A stretch of DNA of 64,000 nucleotides. Origin: Alcanivorax borkumensis SK2 (GTDB lineage: Bacteria; Pseudomonadota; Gammaproteobacteria; Pseudomonadales; Alcanivoracaceae). The stretch's first letter is position 1, and each line of letters opens with the position of its first letter. The notes under the pieces are model-generated. The model saw only the letters and a list, made by a program, of their open reading frames with translations. It was not told the origin of the DNA and searched no databases. The position numbers were made by a program, and so were the translations under genes. The stretch spans positions 124,001 through 188,000 of the forward strand of contig NC_008260.1 in assembly GCF_000009365.1 (NCBI RefSeq). The letters are read 5' to 3'. Shown piece by piece: positions 18,994 to 30,293 of this stretch.

Positions 18994-20067
18994 ATGATGA
19001 TGAAATCGGTCCAGCGCGCCTTGACCTTTGGCCTGGTGCTGGCGGTGTCTGGTATGGCCTCCGCAGCGGTGGTGCTCAAAGATGGGCACCCCAGCAAGTA
19101 TTTCGTGAAAAACGGCGATACCCTTTGGGATATCAGCGGCCGTTTTTTACAAGAACCGTGGCAATGGCCAGAAATCTGGCAGATTAATGAGGAAATCAGT
19201 AACCCTCACCTGATATATCCCGGTGACGAAATCCGCCTTTCCTATGTTGACGGTGAACCGCGCCTTTCGGTGAAGCGGGGCGTGGAAGAGACCGTGATGT
19301 CCAATGGTACAGTGAAACTCACCCCGCGGGTGCGTGAAATTGCCAATGACCAGGCTATTCCTGCTATTCCGGCTAGTGCCATCCAGTCCTATCTGAAGGA
19401 AGGGCTGGTGGTCGATCGCCAGGAAATCATTGAAGCGCCTTATCTGGTGGGTGGCCGTGATCGACGTGTCATCTTCGGTGAAGGCGATACGGTCTATGCC
19501 CGTGACACTAAAACGCAATGGGAAGGTTTGGAGCAGGGCTACGGTTTTTATCGGACCGGTGAACAGTACGTGGACCCGGATACCAATGAGGTGCTGGGCT
19601 ACGAAGCTCGTCAAATCGGCCTCGGTCGAGTGTCCAGCCACGATGACGACATGATTTCTCTACGAGTCACCGACTCCAGTGAGGATCTGCGAATTGATGA
19701 CCGCCTGTTCTCCACGGAAGATCGCCGTGTTCGAGCCGTACTGTACCCGTCTGCACCAGATACTAAGATTGAGGCGAAAGTGATTCGCTTCTTCGATCGT
19801 CTTAACAGTGTGGCCCGTAACGACGTAGTAGTGATTAACAAGGGCCTGCGTGATGGTCTGAAAGAAGGCAATGTGTTGGATATATATGGTCAGGGCGAAG
19901 TGGTTCGTGATCGTCAGCAGGGTGACATGGTTCAGCTGCCCCGCGAGAGAACGGGTTCCATGGTGATCTTCCGGGTTTTCGATAAGGTCAGCTACAGCTT
20001 GATTATGGAGTCCACTCGACCTATTTACATGAACGACATCGCTGAAAGTCCGGCGGGTAGTTACTGA
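18994..20067 (+). CDS. Exported LysM-domain protein
   Basis: A 357-residue exported protein. A signal peptide ends around ASAA (residues 22-25). A LysM peptidoglycan-binding module covers about residues 36-83 (FVKNGDTLWDISGRF to YPGDEIRLSY). The remaining 270 residues are conserved in the family found next to dprA in Pseudomonas, but their function is not known to me; a cell-wall role is likely. Three consecutive ATG codons lie at the start after AAAAGGA. The first is given, and the second or third would give better spacing. The neighbouring dprA is 73 bases downstream. Confidence 0.88.
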   Translation: MMMKSVQRALTFGLVLAVSGMASAAVVLKDGHPSKYFVKNGDTLWDISGRFLQEPWQWPEIWQINEEISNPHLIYPGDEIRLSYVDGEPRLSVKRGVEETVMSNGTVKLTPRVREIANDQAIPAIPASAIQSYLKEGLVVDRQEIIEAPYLVGGRDRRVIFGEGDTVYARDTKTQWEGLEQGYGFYRTGEQYVDPDTNEVLGYEARQIGLGRVSSHDDDMISLRVTDSSEDLRIDDRLFSTEDRRVRAVLYPSAPDTKIEAKVIRFFDRLNSVARNDVVVINKGLRDGLKEGNVLDIYGQGEVVRDRQQGDMVQLPRERTGSMVIFRVFDKVSYSLIMESTRPIYMNDIAESPAGSY

Positions 20068-20140
20068 TTCCTATGCGGTAGCGCTCACCGCCGGCGTTTC
20101 GACGCCTGATAAACCGTCACGCACACAAGGAGGTGGGCGA

Positions 20141-21202
20141 ATGGACGGACAATTTAAGCGCCTTCTATTGCAGGCGTTGTTTTCCCCCTCTTCAGCGGCC
20201 TTGGGGCGCGCTTTGAAACAACACCGGAGCGTCTCTGCTGCGGCCTCTGATTTTCTTCCTCTGTTACCGGCCGGCCTGAAAGAGCGAGCCAGCCTGTTGG
20301 ACAATACGGGTAATCTCCAGGCGTATTATGAGCAATTGAGCGGACAAGGTTGGCGCTGGATTGCGTTTGGTGATGAAGATTACCCGCCGTTATTAGCACA
20401 GATTCATGATCCTCCTGGCGTAATCGCCGTGCGCGGTAACGTAGAGGCGTTGAATTCACCGGCTCTGGCGATCGTGGGGGCGCGTAATGCGTCTGCCGAT
20501 GGCCTAGATAATAGCCGCCGATTTGCTCGCAAACTGGCGGCAAGTGGATTTGTAATTGCTAGTGGGTTGGCGTTGGGTATTGATGCTGCGGCACATCGTG
20601 GTGCGGTCAGTGCTGGGCGCTCGGTGGCAGTAATGGGTAATGGCCCGGATCGCATCTACCCGCCCCGTAACGGTTCGTTGGCTGAAGAAATTGTGGATAC
20701 TGGGGGTGCGCTGGTGTCGGAATTCGCGCCGGGCGCGCGTCCGCTTCCGGCACAGTTCCCAATGCGTAATCGTGTTATCAGCGGTCTCAGCCTGGCGACT
20801 ATTGTGGTGGAGGCCGCCATTAAAAGTGGTTCGTTGATTACTGCACGTACCGCGCTGGCTCAAAACCGAGAGGTCTTTGCGATTCCGGGCAGCATCCATA
20901 ATCCGCTCAGCAAGGGATGCCACCAGCTACTGCGTGATGGCGCCAGCTGGCTGGAGTCCGTGGACGATATATTTCAGGCTTTTGGTGATTTTCAGCGTAG
21001 TGTCGAGGCCGCCGGGATTCACTGCGAAGCGCCAGCATTGCTGACCCAGCTCACCAGTGGGGTTAATTCTCTTGACGCGCTACAGGAGCGGACTGGCTTG
21101 CCGGTCGCGGCGCTCGCTGGGCAGTTGGCGGATTTGGAGCTGGAGGGCTGGGTGGAACGGGTGGCTGGCGGGTATCTTAAGCGTCAGGGTAGCGAAGATT
21201 GA
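20141..21202 (+). CDS. dprA: DNA processing protein DprA
   Basis: A 353-residue protein that loads RecA on incoming single-stranded DNA during natural transformation. The Rossmann-like core has VGARNAS near residue 112 and SGLALGIDAAAHRGA near 140-154. RNRVISGLS and SGSLITA follow in the DNA-binding pocket region. A winged-helix C-terminal domain (about 290-350) completes it. The length is normal. A strong GGAGG lies 8 bases before the ATG. The presence of dprA alone does not prove competence, as many non-transformable bacteria keep it. Confidence 0.94.
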   Translation: MDGQFKRLLLQALFSPSSAALGRALKQHRSVSAAASDFLPLLPAGLKERASLLDNTGNLQAYYEQLSGQGWRWIAFGDEDYPPLLAQIHDPPGVIAVRGNVEALNSPALAIVGARNASADGLDNSRRFARKLAASGFVIASGLALGIDAAAHRGAVSAGRSVAVMGNGPDRIYPPRNGSLAEEIVDTGGALVSEFAPGARPLPAQFPMRNRVISGLSLATIVVEAAIKSGSLITARTALAQNREVFAIPGSIHNPLSKGCHQLLRDGASWLESVDDIFQAFGDFQRSVEAAGIHCEAPALLTQLTSGVNSLDALQERTGLPVAALAGQLADLELEGWVERVAGGYLKRQGSED

Positions 21203-21288
21203 GCAGGCAAGGTCTTTCCATGGATTCCCACGCTTGAGTCCCTGAGCTGTGCAGGGTAATTTGCCGCTTTTGCTTTCAGGGCTTTGTC

Positions 21289-23608
<2,320 letters not shown>

Positions 23609-23614
23609 CAGCCC

Positions 23615-24061
23615 ATGGCTGACGGTACAGTAATGTATGAGGTCGTGTACGCGTCTGTGGTCAGTCTGATCATGGTGCTGGCTACGGTGATGTTGCATTA
23701 TTGGACCTTGGCTAGCCTGTCAGGCTTACTTAAGCGCTGGAAAAGTTTCCGCGGCGAAATCCTGGTGGTGGTGATTGTTATGTTCGCGGCTCACATGGTG
23801 GAAATAACACTCTATGCTTGGGTGTATCTGCTGTTGGACGTGGGAGATACTGCCATGAGCATTGGCGGGGCGGTGAACGGCAGTTTTTTGGATCACCTGT
23901 ATTTCTCTGCCGCCTGCTATACCTCTTTGGGGTTGGGGGATCTATTTCCAGTGGGAACCTTGCGTCTGATTGCTGGGGTAGAAGCCCTGAATGGTTTGAT
24001 ATTGATAACGTGGTCAGCATCGTTTGCGTTTTTGGTCATGCAGCGTCGTTGGCGTTTTTAA
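23615..24061 (+). CDS. Small potassium-channel-like membrane protein
   Basis: A 148-residue inner-membrane protein with three hydrophobic segments (about 9-30, 48-72, 118-142). Before the last one there is a pore-loop-like stretch, CYTSLGLGDLFPVG (101-114), that resembles the K+ selectivity filter T-x-G-Y-G-D with Leu in place of Val and Tyr plus one inserted residue. The arrangement fits the Ion_trans_2 (two-helix K+ channel) superfamily. Conductance and selectivity cannot be judged, as the filter is degenerate. There is no RCK or cyclic-nucleotide domain. The gene begins 7 bases after aroE; a second ATG six codons on is also possible. Confidence 0.75.
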   Translation: MADGTVMYEVVYASVVSLIMVLATVMLHYWTLASLSGLLKRWKSFRGEILVVVIVMFAAHMVEITLYAWVYLLLDVGDTAMSIGGAVNGSFLDHLYFSAACYTSLGLGDLFPVGTLRLIAGVEALNGLILITWSASFAFLVMQRRWRF

Positions 24062-24124
24062 CCCCCCTGTGCGTTGGGGGACGGCTCATCATCAGGGCCG
24101 CTTCACATTGATGCCGAGTGAAAT

Positions 24125-25105
24125 ATGTTTCTGCGCTTTATTCTGTTGTTAGGCGTATTGCTGCCAGTAAGTGTTATAGCTTCTACATTCGGCTTGTCCT
24201 GGGATAATGACTTGTTTGTTGGTTCTGACGGGCATTACACCAATGGCGTGCGTATCAGTTGGGTGGGAGAGGCTCACGACCATTGTGAGAGTAATAGCAA
24301 TGTTACCTGTGGAGTGGCGGATTTTTTATCGCCCTTACCGGGGATTGCCTTCCGTGATGATCAGCATGCTCTGACGTTCAGCTTAGAACAGATGATGATT
24401 ACGCCTAAGGATATCAGTCAGTCCGCCCCCAATTACAATGATTTACCTTATGCGGGATACAGCAACCTGGAAATGGGGCTGTTCAGTTGGGATGACGATA
24501 GCCTGGTAGGGTACGGCATGCGACTTGGTGTAGTGGGTCCGTCTTCGGGCGCGGAGCAAAGCCAAAAATTGGCCCACAAGGTCACCGGGTCTGATGAGCC
24601 GCAGGGGTGGGATAACCAGTTGGGCACGGACTTGATTGGCGGCCTCTATTTCATTAATGCCCGCCGTTTCAAACAGTTCCAGTGGGATTCAGCGCTTCAG
24701 GGTGAGCTCGGTTATGCCTGGGGTGTAGATGCCAACAATTTTCACGGGACCAGTTCCGCCGGTGGCTTCTTTCGTGTGGGTCACAATCTGCCGCGTAATT
24801 TTATTCCTGACTATGCGGGTATTGGTACAGCCGGCTCATTGGTTGGGCTGTTTGATGGCACAGGCTTCGGCTGGGAAGTTTTTATCTCCACTTTTGGTGA
24901 GTATATTGGATATTCCTACCTGGAGACCCACGCTAGGCAATATAACGTGGAAACGCGCGACGGGGTGTTGGGTGTGACCGCGGGCGGCGGCGTTCACTGG
25001 GATACCTTTTCGTTCACTTTGGCAATACAAAGCTCCACCTCGCCTCTGCGCAGCCGGGATGAAAGCGCCAGTTTTGGCAACATGTCGTTCATGTGGAAAA
25101 TTTAG
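24125..25105 (+). CDS. LpxR-like lipid A deacylase (DUF2219), outer membrane
   Basis: A 326-residue outer-membrane beta-barrel protein of the LpxR/DUF2219 family, which removes the 3'-acyloxyacyl chain from lipid A. After a signal peptide of about 20 residues, the family start GLSWDNDLFVGSDGHYTNG contains the catalytic Asn-Asp pair (Asn28, Asp29) known from Salmonella LpxR. The alternating beta-strand pattern continues to a C-terminal phenylalanine-containing strand (FGNMSFMWKI). The activity is inferred from the family; many DUF2219 members are untested. It lies downstream of the channel-like gene, with no clear functional link. Confidence 0.85.
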   Translation: MFLRFILLLGVLLPVSVIASTFGLSWDNDLFVGSDGHYTNGVRISWVGEAHDHCESNSNVTCGVADFLSPLPGIAFRDDQHALTFSLEQMMITPKDISQSAPNYNDLPYAGYSNLEMGLFSWDDDSLVGYGMRLGVVGPSSGAEQSQKLAHKVTGSDEPQGWDNQLGTDLIGGLYFINARRFKQFQWDSALQGELGYAWGVDANNFHGTSSAGGFFRVGHNLPRNFIPDYAGIGTAGSLVGLFDGTGFGWEVFISTFGEYIGYSYLETHARQYNVETRDGVLGVTAGGGVHWDTFSFTLAIQSSTSPLRSRDESASFGNMSFMWKI

Positions 25106-25201
25106 CTGTGAGCTTGCTTACGTGCGATCAGGAAAGTGAACGAAGGGAATAATCACCGATTAGGAAGCGCTTAATTTTTGCTCAGCTACTAGATGTTCTG
25201 A

Positions 25202-25738
25202 TTATTGGCTGCTTTTCAAATATCGATCTTTCAAGCGCACATAATTACCCGCCACATAAGGCAAAAAGGTTTTTTCTTTCTCGGTGAGCGGACGGATTTT
25301 GCGCGCGGGTTGGCCGCGATACAGGTGGCCGCTTTCAAGGTTTTTGCCGGGCCCAACCAATGAGCCGGCGGCGACAATCACATCGTCTTCCACAATAGCA
25401 CCGTCCATAATGATTGCCTGCATACCCACCATGACCCGGTTGCCGAGGGTGCAGCCGTGCAACATGGCTTGGTGAGCCAGGGTGACATCGTCGCCGACCT
25501 GCAGCCCGAAGCCGCCGGGATTGAACGGGGAGTCGTGAGTGATGTGTAGTACAGCGTTATCCTGAATGCTGACCCGGTTACCGATACGAATAGCGTGCAT
25601 GTCGCCCCGAATCACAGCCTTGGGCCACACCGAACAATCGTCGCCCAGTATGACCTCGCCAATCACGGTGGCGTCCTCATCTACAAATACCCGTTTCCCC
25701 AACTGCGGGGCCTTGTCTTCAAAGCGGCGAATCCCCAT
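25202..25738 (-). CDS. Gamma-carbonic-anhydrase-like hexapeptide protein (YrdA family)
   Basis: A 178-residue left-handed beta-helix protein. Hexapeptide turns run from about residue 15 to 135 (for example VIGEVILGDDCSVWPKAVI and QDNAVLHITHD). Histidines in VLHITHD and the AHQAMLHGC segment correspond to the trimer-interface zinc site. E. coli YrdA relatives are structurally known, but their carbonic anhydrase activity is doubtful, so the substrate is left open. A GTG one codon upstream is possible, but ATG is used. It is divergent from the small membrane protein and prlC. Confidence 0.9.
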   Translation of the reverse strand: MGIRRFEDKAPQLGKRVFVDEDATVIGEVILGDDCSVWPKAVIRGDMHAIRIGNRVSIQDNAVLHITHDSPFNPGGFGLQVGDDVTLAHQAMLHGCTLGNRVMVGMQAIIMDGAIVEDDVIVAAGSLVGPGKNLESGHLYRGQPARKIRPLTEKEKTFLPYVAGNYVRLKDRYLKSSQ

Positions 25739-25781
25739 CACTGATACACTCGATAGTTCATTTCAATGGCCAGGGACGAGC

Positions 25782-25973
25782 ATGCAACGCCAGCCCGCCC
25801 GTATAATGTTAGCCATACTGATCTTGCTTGGCGTTTTTCTGCTAAGCAAGTGGCTGGTATTCCAGATGCTGTTGCAGCCGGACGACACTGCTCGTCACCG
25901 GCTGCCGCCCGCGCAGACACACGCTGAACCCGAAGCAGGACAGGACACCCATGAGCAACAATCCGCTGATTGA
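25782..25973 (+). CDS. Small single-pass membrane protein
   Basis: A predicted 63-residue protein beginning MQRQPARIMLAILILLG. It has one hydrophobic segment (about 8-32) followed by a polar tail rich in Gln, Glu and His that ends in EQQSAD. AGGGA lies at good spacing before the ATG, and its end overlaps the prlC start by 23 bases, which suggests coupling. I do not recognise a family. It could be a short anchor or regulator linked to prlC, or a chance reading frame; the ribosome site and overlap favour a real gene. Confidence 0.5.
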   Translation: MQRQPARIMLAILILLGVFLLSKWLVFQMLLQPDDTARHRLPPAQTHAEPEAGQDTHEQQSAD

Positions 25974-27984
25974 TTATCCAGCACTTCCCCCTTTTTCACA
26001 GATCCGGCCAGAACATGTTCTCCCTGCCGTGGAGCAGCTGGTAGCAGAGGGCCGTGCCCGTATCGAGCAGGTGCTGGCCGAAGGTAATTTCGATTATGAC
26101 CACCTGGTACAGGCATTGGATCAGGAAGATGACCGTCTCGGTAAAGCATTTGGCCCGGCCGGGCATTTGAATGCCGTGGCCCAGAATGAAACCTTGCGTA
26201 ATGCCTATAATAGTTGCCTGCCGCTGCTTAGCGAATACGGTACTGAAGTGGGGCAGAATACGGCCCTTTGTGCTGCCTATCAGGCGCTGCGCGATAGCGA
26301 TCAGTGGGCCACGCTGAGTGAAGCCCAGCAAAAAGATATCGACAATACTCTGCGCGATTTCCGTTTGTCCGGTGTGGACTTGCCGGAAGAAAAGAAAACG
26401 CAATACATGGAAAATTCAAAACGGTTATCTGAGTTGACCAGCAAATTCTCGGATAACGCGCTTGATGCTACTCAAGCATGGAGCAAACACATCACCGATG
26501 AAAATGAACTCGATGGCTTGCCCGAAAGCGCGAAGGCCGGCGCCGCAGATCGGGCTAAAGCAGAGGACAAAGAGGGTTGGCTACTGACCCTGGACGCCCC
26601 GGTTTTTATTGCGGTGATGAGCCACTGTAAGAACGCAGAACTGCGTAAAGAGATATATACCGCTTGGACCACCAAGGCCTCTGATCAAGGTCCACAAGCT
26701 GGCCAATTTGATAATGCGAAAATTATCGATGAGATCCTGGCGCTGCGACATCAACAGGCTCAGCTATTGGGTTTCGCTAACTACGCGGAAAAGTCTTTGG
26801 CGACGAAAATGGCCAGAGATGTTAGTGAGGTTGTACAGTTTCTCGAAGACTTGGCGCGCCGCGCCAAACCCCAGGCGGAGCAGGAGCTAGCGGAACTCAA
26901 AGCGTTTGCTGCCGAGCAAGGCGTGGGGGATTTGAATCCATGGGATATTGGTTTTTGGAGTGAGCGTTTACGCGAAGCCCGCTACGATATTTCAGAAGAA
27001 GAGTTGCGCCCCTGGTTTCCGGCAGACACGGTAATCAATGGCATGTTTTCGGTGGTCGGCAAGCTGTTCGGCATTCAGTTTAAACAACGCAAAGACGTGG
27101 ACACTTGGCACGAGGATGTGCGCTTCTACGAGTTGGTGGATGACGATGGAGGTGTCCGTGCGGCGTTCTATCTGGATATGTATGCCCGTACTGGCAAGCG
27201 TGGGGGGGCTTGGATGGATGATGCTCGCATCCGTCGTCGTCAGCCTGATGGCAGCGTGCAGACCCCGGTGGCTTACCTGACCTGTAATTTCGCCCCGCCG
27301 GCTGGTGGTAAGCCGGGTTTGTTGACCCACGACGAAGTCGTGACCCTGTTCCATGAATTCGGCCACGGTTTACACCACATGCTCACCGAGCAAGATGTGT
27401 CCGGTATTTCCGGGATTAATGGTGTGGCGTGGGATGCGGTGGAGCTGCCTAGCCAGTTTTTGGAAAACTGGTGCTGGACCGAGGAAGGCATTGCTCTGAT
27501 TTCCGGTCATTATCAAACTGGCGAGCCGTTACCGAAGGAAAAGCTGGAAAAAATGCTTGCCGCAAAAAACTTTCAGGGTGCCATGCAGATGGTGAGGCAG
27601 ATTGAATTTTCTCTATTTGACATGCGCATCCATGCTGAATACCAGCCGGGGCTGAATATTTATCAGATATTGGATGAGGTGCGCGAACAAGTAGCAGTGA
27701 TTCGGCCGCCCTCATTTAACCGTTTCCCCAATAGCTTCGGGCATATTTTCGCCGGTGGTTATGCCGCAGGTTATTACAGTTACAAATGGGCAGAAGTGTT
27801 ATCGGCGGATGCCTATTCTCGCTTTGAAGAAGAGGGCGAGTTCAACGAAGAAACCGGACGGGCATTTCGTACGGAAATTCTTGCCAAAGGCGGTAGCCGC
27901 GAACCCATGGAGCTTTTCAAGGCGTTCCGTGGTCGTGAACCGAGCGTAGAACCGTTGCTACGTCATTGCGGGATTAATGGATAA
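25951..27984 (+). CDS. prlC: Oligopeptidase A, M3 family zinc peptidase
   Basis: A 677-residue cytoplasmic metallopeptidase that degrades short peptides, including cleaved signal peptides. The zinc site is HEFGH at residues 468-472, followed by GLHHML. The third ligand Glu lies in PSQFLENWCW about 25 residues later. The start MSNNPLIDYPALPPFSQI is the family norm, preceded by a GGACAGGA-like site. The length equals that of E. coli PrlC (about 680). A yheV-like gene follows, as in Pseudomonas. Confidence 0.96.
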   Translation: MSNNPLIDYPALPPFSQIRPEHVLPAVEQLVAEGRARIEQVLAEGNFDYDHLVQALDQEDDRLGKAFGPAGHLNAVAQNETLRNAYNSCLPLLSEYGTEVGQNTALCAAYQALRDSDQWATLSEAQQKDIDNTLRDFRLSGVDLPEEKKTQYMENSKRLSELTSKFSDNALDATQAWSKHITDENELDGLPESAKAGAADRAKAEDKEGWLLTLDAPVFIAVMSHCKNAELRKEIYTAWTTKASDQGPQAGQFDNAKIIDEILALRHQQAQLLGFANYAEKSLATKMARDVSEVVQFLEDLARRAKPQAEQELAELKAFAAEQGVGDLNPWDIGFWSERLREARYDISEEELRPWFPADTVINGMFSVVGKLFGIQFKQRKDVDTWHEDVRFYELVDDDGGVRAAFYLDMYARTGKRGGAWMDDARIRRRQPDGSVQTPVAYLTCNFAPPAGGKPGLLTHDEVVTLFHEFGHGLHHMLTEQDVSGISGINGVAWDAVELPSQFLENWCWTEEGIALISGHYQTGEPLPKEKLEKMLAAKNFQGAMQMVRQIEFSLFDMRIHAEYQPGLNIYQILDEVREQVAVIRPPSFNRFPNSFGHIFAGGYAAGYYSYKWAEVLSADAYSRFEEEGEFNEETGRAFRTEILAKGGSREPMELFKAFRGREPSVEPLLRHCGING

Positions 27985-28058
27985 AATACCTGATACCGAA
28001 CGCCCGGAGTCGACGCGAATACGTGTGGCACCGGGCGCTTGGCGTTAACTAGAGAGAG

Positions 28059-28259
28059 ATGATGAAACGCCAATTTATTGCTGGTGCTAGCTGCCCTGAG
28101 TGTGGGCAGATGGACAAGATACAGCGCGTCATAGAGGGTGATCAGCAATGGATGGAATGTGTTGCCTGCGGCGCCCGAAAAGACCTAGACGAAAAACCAC
28201 CGCAAGCCACTGATGCATTAGCCCGGCCGGTAACCTTACAGCCTAGCTCGAAAAAATAG
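28059..28259 (+). CDS. yheV: YheV-family zinc-ribbon protein
   Basis: A 66-residue protein with two Cys pairs, SCPECGQMD (residues 11-19) and ECVACGARKD (about 38-47), spaced as in a zinc ribbon. This is the pattern of the YheV family, which has no established function. It stands 74 bases after prlC and may share its transcript. The ATG is doubled (MM); the first is given after AGAGAGAG. The C-terminal 20 residues are low-complexity and probably disordered. Confidence 0.85.
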   Translation: MMKRQFIAGASCPECGQMDKIQRVIEGDQQWMECVACGARKDLDEKPPQATDALARPVTLQPSSKK

Positions 28260-28497
28260 CGCTACCTGGTGAATAAACTGGCGCGGTGTGCATGCGTCTT
28301 CGCTACCCGCCAACATTTTATGTGATGCCCCGTGTTCTGCAGACTCTAAACGTGGAGCTTGTCGTTGGACAAGTGATAGCGATCTCTTGCTCCACCTGAT
28401 CTCATACAAAATGAATAAAAAATTAACGCAGTAGTCCGACATTATACGGTAATGTTATCTTTTTAGTGCTGCGGCGCATTTTTAATCGGGGGAAGGT

Positions 28498-28530
28498 ATG
28501 GGGTTAATGACGCAATGTCGATTTGCCTAG
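28498..28530 (+). other. Probable original lipoprotein start, interrupted by in-frame amber codon
   Basis: An ATG directly behind a strong GGGGGAAGG site opens a frame MGLMTQCRFA that ends in TAG and is at once followed, in the same frame, by the ATG of the lipoprotein below. Reading through the TAG gives a normal lipoprotein signal peptide with an Arg near its start and a lipobox. Without it the signal is only 13 residues and lacks positive charge. Nonsense mutation, sequencing error or true downstream initiation are all possible. Confidence 0.6.
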
Positions 28531-29235
28531 ATGGCAGGTTTTTCTGCTCTGGCTATGCTGCAGGGTTGTTCCCTGCTGGAAGTACCCATGGTTGCGGCAA
28601 TGAAAGCGCCGGATCACGTTTATATCCATGAAGATGCAAAGGTCGGTGACAAGTCGGTTATAAAAAATCCAGCCAGAGGACACCAGATTATTATCTGGGA
28701 AGTGTTGCAGGAATTTGATGACGGTTATGAAGTAGGGCTCTCTTGGCAGGATGAAACGGGGCGGGTGATGGCGCTGGGCATGGAACCGGGTCTGCGCCGT
28801 CAATTTGTTATCGACAAAGAGGGCAACGTGAAATCCGCCAAGGCGAAATCGGTGCGCTTTGGTCTTGCCTTGCCCATGGCGGTAGCGGCGCCAGGGACCT
28901 ATGTGAAATCACGAGAAACCATCGAATTTGAAACCCCCCAGGTAATTACCACCCCGGCTGGACAATACACCGTTACCCACGCGCTAGTCTCAGAGTTCGA
29001 TACTCTGTTGCTGGATAACAAGACTATCGACCTGATCGGCCCGGACGTGAGTTTTGGCGTGGTACATAGCGACCAAGACATCTCCAGTAATGTGCTAGCG
29101 GCAACCAACCTGTATGTCGAGATTGCCAAGTTGCAGACGCAGGCGTTTGATCCGACACGCTTGAATAGCGTGCTTACCTCGATTCGTGAGGGAGGGAAGA
29201 TTAAACAGAGCTTTGATCTGGTCGAAGTGGAATGA
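28531..29235 (+). CDS. Putative lipoprotein of unknown function, start uncertain
   Basis: As written the protein has 234 residues and starts MAGFSALAMLQGCSLLE. AMLQGC is a lipobox, so the cysteine at residue 13 would become the lipidated N-terminus. The rest is soluble, with beta-rich segments (for example the repeated pattern around DGYEVGLSWQD and TPAGQYTVTHALV), and resembles no family I can name. The open frame begins directly after an amber codon that separates it from a better start with a strong ribosome site, so the gene may be a nonsense mutant. I would treat it as possibly inactive in this strain. Confidence 0.65.
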   Translation: MAGFSALAMLQGCSLLEVPMVAAMKAPDHVYIHEDAKVGDKSVIKNPARGHQIIIWEVLQEFDDGYEVGLSWQDETGRVMALGMEPGLRRQFVIDKEGNVKSAKAKSVRFGLALPMAVAAPGTYVKSRETIEFETPQVITTPAGQYTVTHALVSEFDTLLLDNKTIDLIGPDVSFGVVHSDQDISSNVLAATNLYVEIAKLQTQAFDPTRLNSVLTSIREGGKIKQSFDLVEVE

Positions 29236-29237
29236 GA

Positions 29238-29322
29238 CTCCCCGGGCGCCGGAGGCTATAAAACACAATTTTTTAAATTGGTATCTGTGACTTAAAGCAT
29301 CAGGCGCCCGGGCGTGTAGTCT
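29238..29322. repeat. Inverted repeat with inner hairpin between converging genes
   Basis: CCCGGGCGCC just after the lipoprotein stop is repeated in inverted form as GGCGCCCGGG about 50 bases on. Inside lies CAATTT-TTT-AAATTG. Together they could fold into a long stem that terminates both converging transcripts. No long T-run follows the outer stem. Confidence 0.5.
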
Positions 29323-29338
29323 CCTGAAAAAATGAAAA

Positions 29339-30199
29339 TCAGGCCCAGTTACCGAGCCATTTTTTCTTGGCTTTTTCCACAAGGTCGCGGGAATCGTGCT
29401 GCCAGGGATGGAAGCTCGGGCTGTAGAATCTGAAGTAGGAGGGCAGCAGCTTGCGGAATACCCCAGGTTTGCCCCACATATAATTGAGGCCGCCCAGCCA
29501 CGACTTCACATTGGTCAACTCGCCCTGTTCCTTCATTAGTTGTGCCAAATGCAGGGTAGAAAAGAGCGGGAATAGAACGCTCACGAAGGCCATTTCTGTG
29601 ATGCGGGTGAGTTCACTGCCCCCGATTTGCTTGTACACATCAAACGCCACTGCCTTGTGCTCGGACTCTTCAATGGCATGCCAAGCCCAGATCGGCGCCA
29701 TGCGCGGATCCATTTCATCCAGAGCGCTATACTTGAGCAGAAACTCCTCGGCCATTAATGCGGTGAGATGTTCCACTGCCACGGTGTGGGCCAGCTGCCG
29801 TTCCGGCGACAGGTTCTTGCGCATCCAGTCCATAAAAACCTGAATTTCACGATCTAAGCGGCCAAGGCCAACCCCTCGCTCTTCCAGGTAGCCGTTGAGC
29901 AGTTTGTGCTCTTTGGAGTGGTGGGCTTCTTGGCCGATAAAAGCGTGTACCGCCGTTTTCAGCTCCGGGTCGTTAATGCGGTCTTGGTAATGGCGCACTG
30001 AGTCGATGAAAAATCGCTCTCCGGCGGGAAAGCTGGCAGACAGGGCGCTGAGCATCAAGGTTTTAACCGGGTCGCTATCCCACCAGTATTTAGGCACATC
30101 GTCAGCTAGGTCGAACTCCGGGCGGCGGACGGTGGGAATCATCATGGCCGGTCGGCTATCGGCGGGATTATCGTGAAGCGGCTTTGCCGGTGCATTCAT
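29339..30199 (-). CDS. Predicted metal-dependent hydrolase (PF10118 family)
   Basis: A 286-residue helical protein of the family annotated as predicted metal-dependent hydrolase, with ferritin-like conserved Glu and His motifs: GERFFIDSVRHYQDRI, GQEAHHSKEHKLLNGYL, AVEHLTALMAEEFL and WHAIEESEHKAVAFDVY. The spacing of these E-x-x-H motifs suggests a di-metal centre. The function is not established; members are common in hydrocarbon- and wax-ester-forming marine bacteria and mycobacteria. The ATG is preceded by GGAGG. It is divergent from an AraC regulator, 94 bases away, which may control it. Confidence 0.88.
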   Translation of the reverse strand: MNAPAKPLHDNPADSRPAMMIPTVRRPEFDLADDVPKYWWDSDPVKTLMLSALSASFPAGERFFIDSVRHYQDRINDPELKTAVHAFIGQEAHHSKEHKLLNGYLEERGVGLGRLDREIQVFMDWMRKNLSPERQLAHTVAVEHLTALMAEEFLLKYSALDEMDPRMAPIWAWHAIEESEHKAVAFDVYKQIGGSELTRITEMAFVSVLFPLFSTLHLAQLMKEQGELTNVKSWLGGLNYMWGKPGVFRKLLPSYFRFYSPSFHPWQHDSRDLVEKAKKKWLGNWA

Positions 30200-30293
30200 A
30201 TTGAGCCTCCTGGCGGAAAAGGAACGGTGGGAGATGGCCTATACGGTACTGGTGAGTGCAGTGGGGGCGTGAGATGCTTGGCGGACAAAGCAC

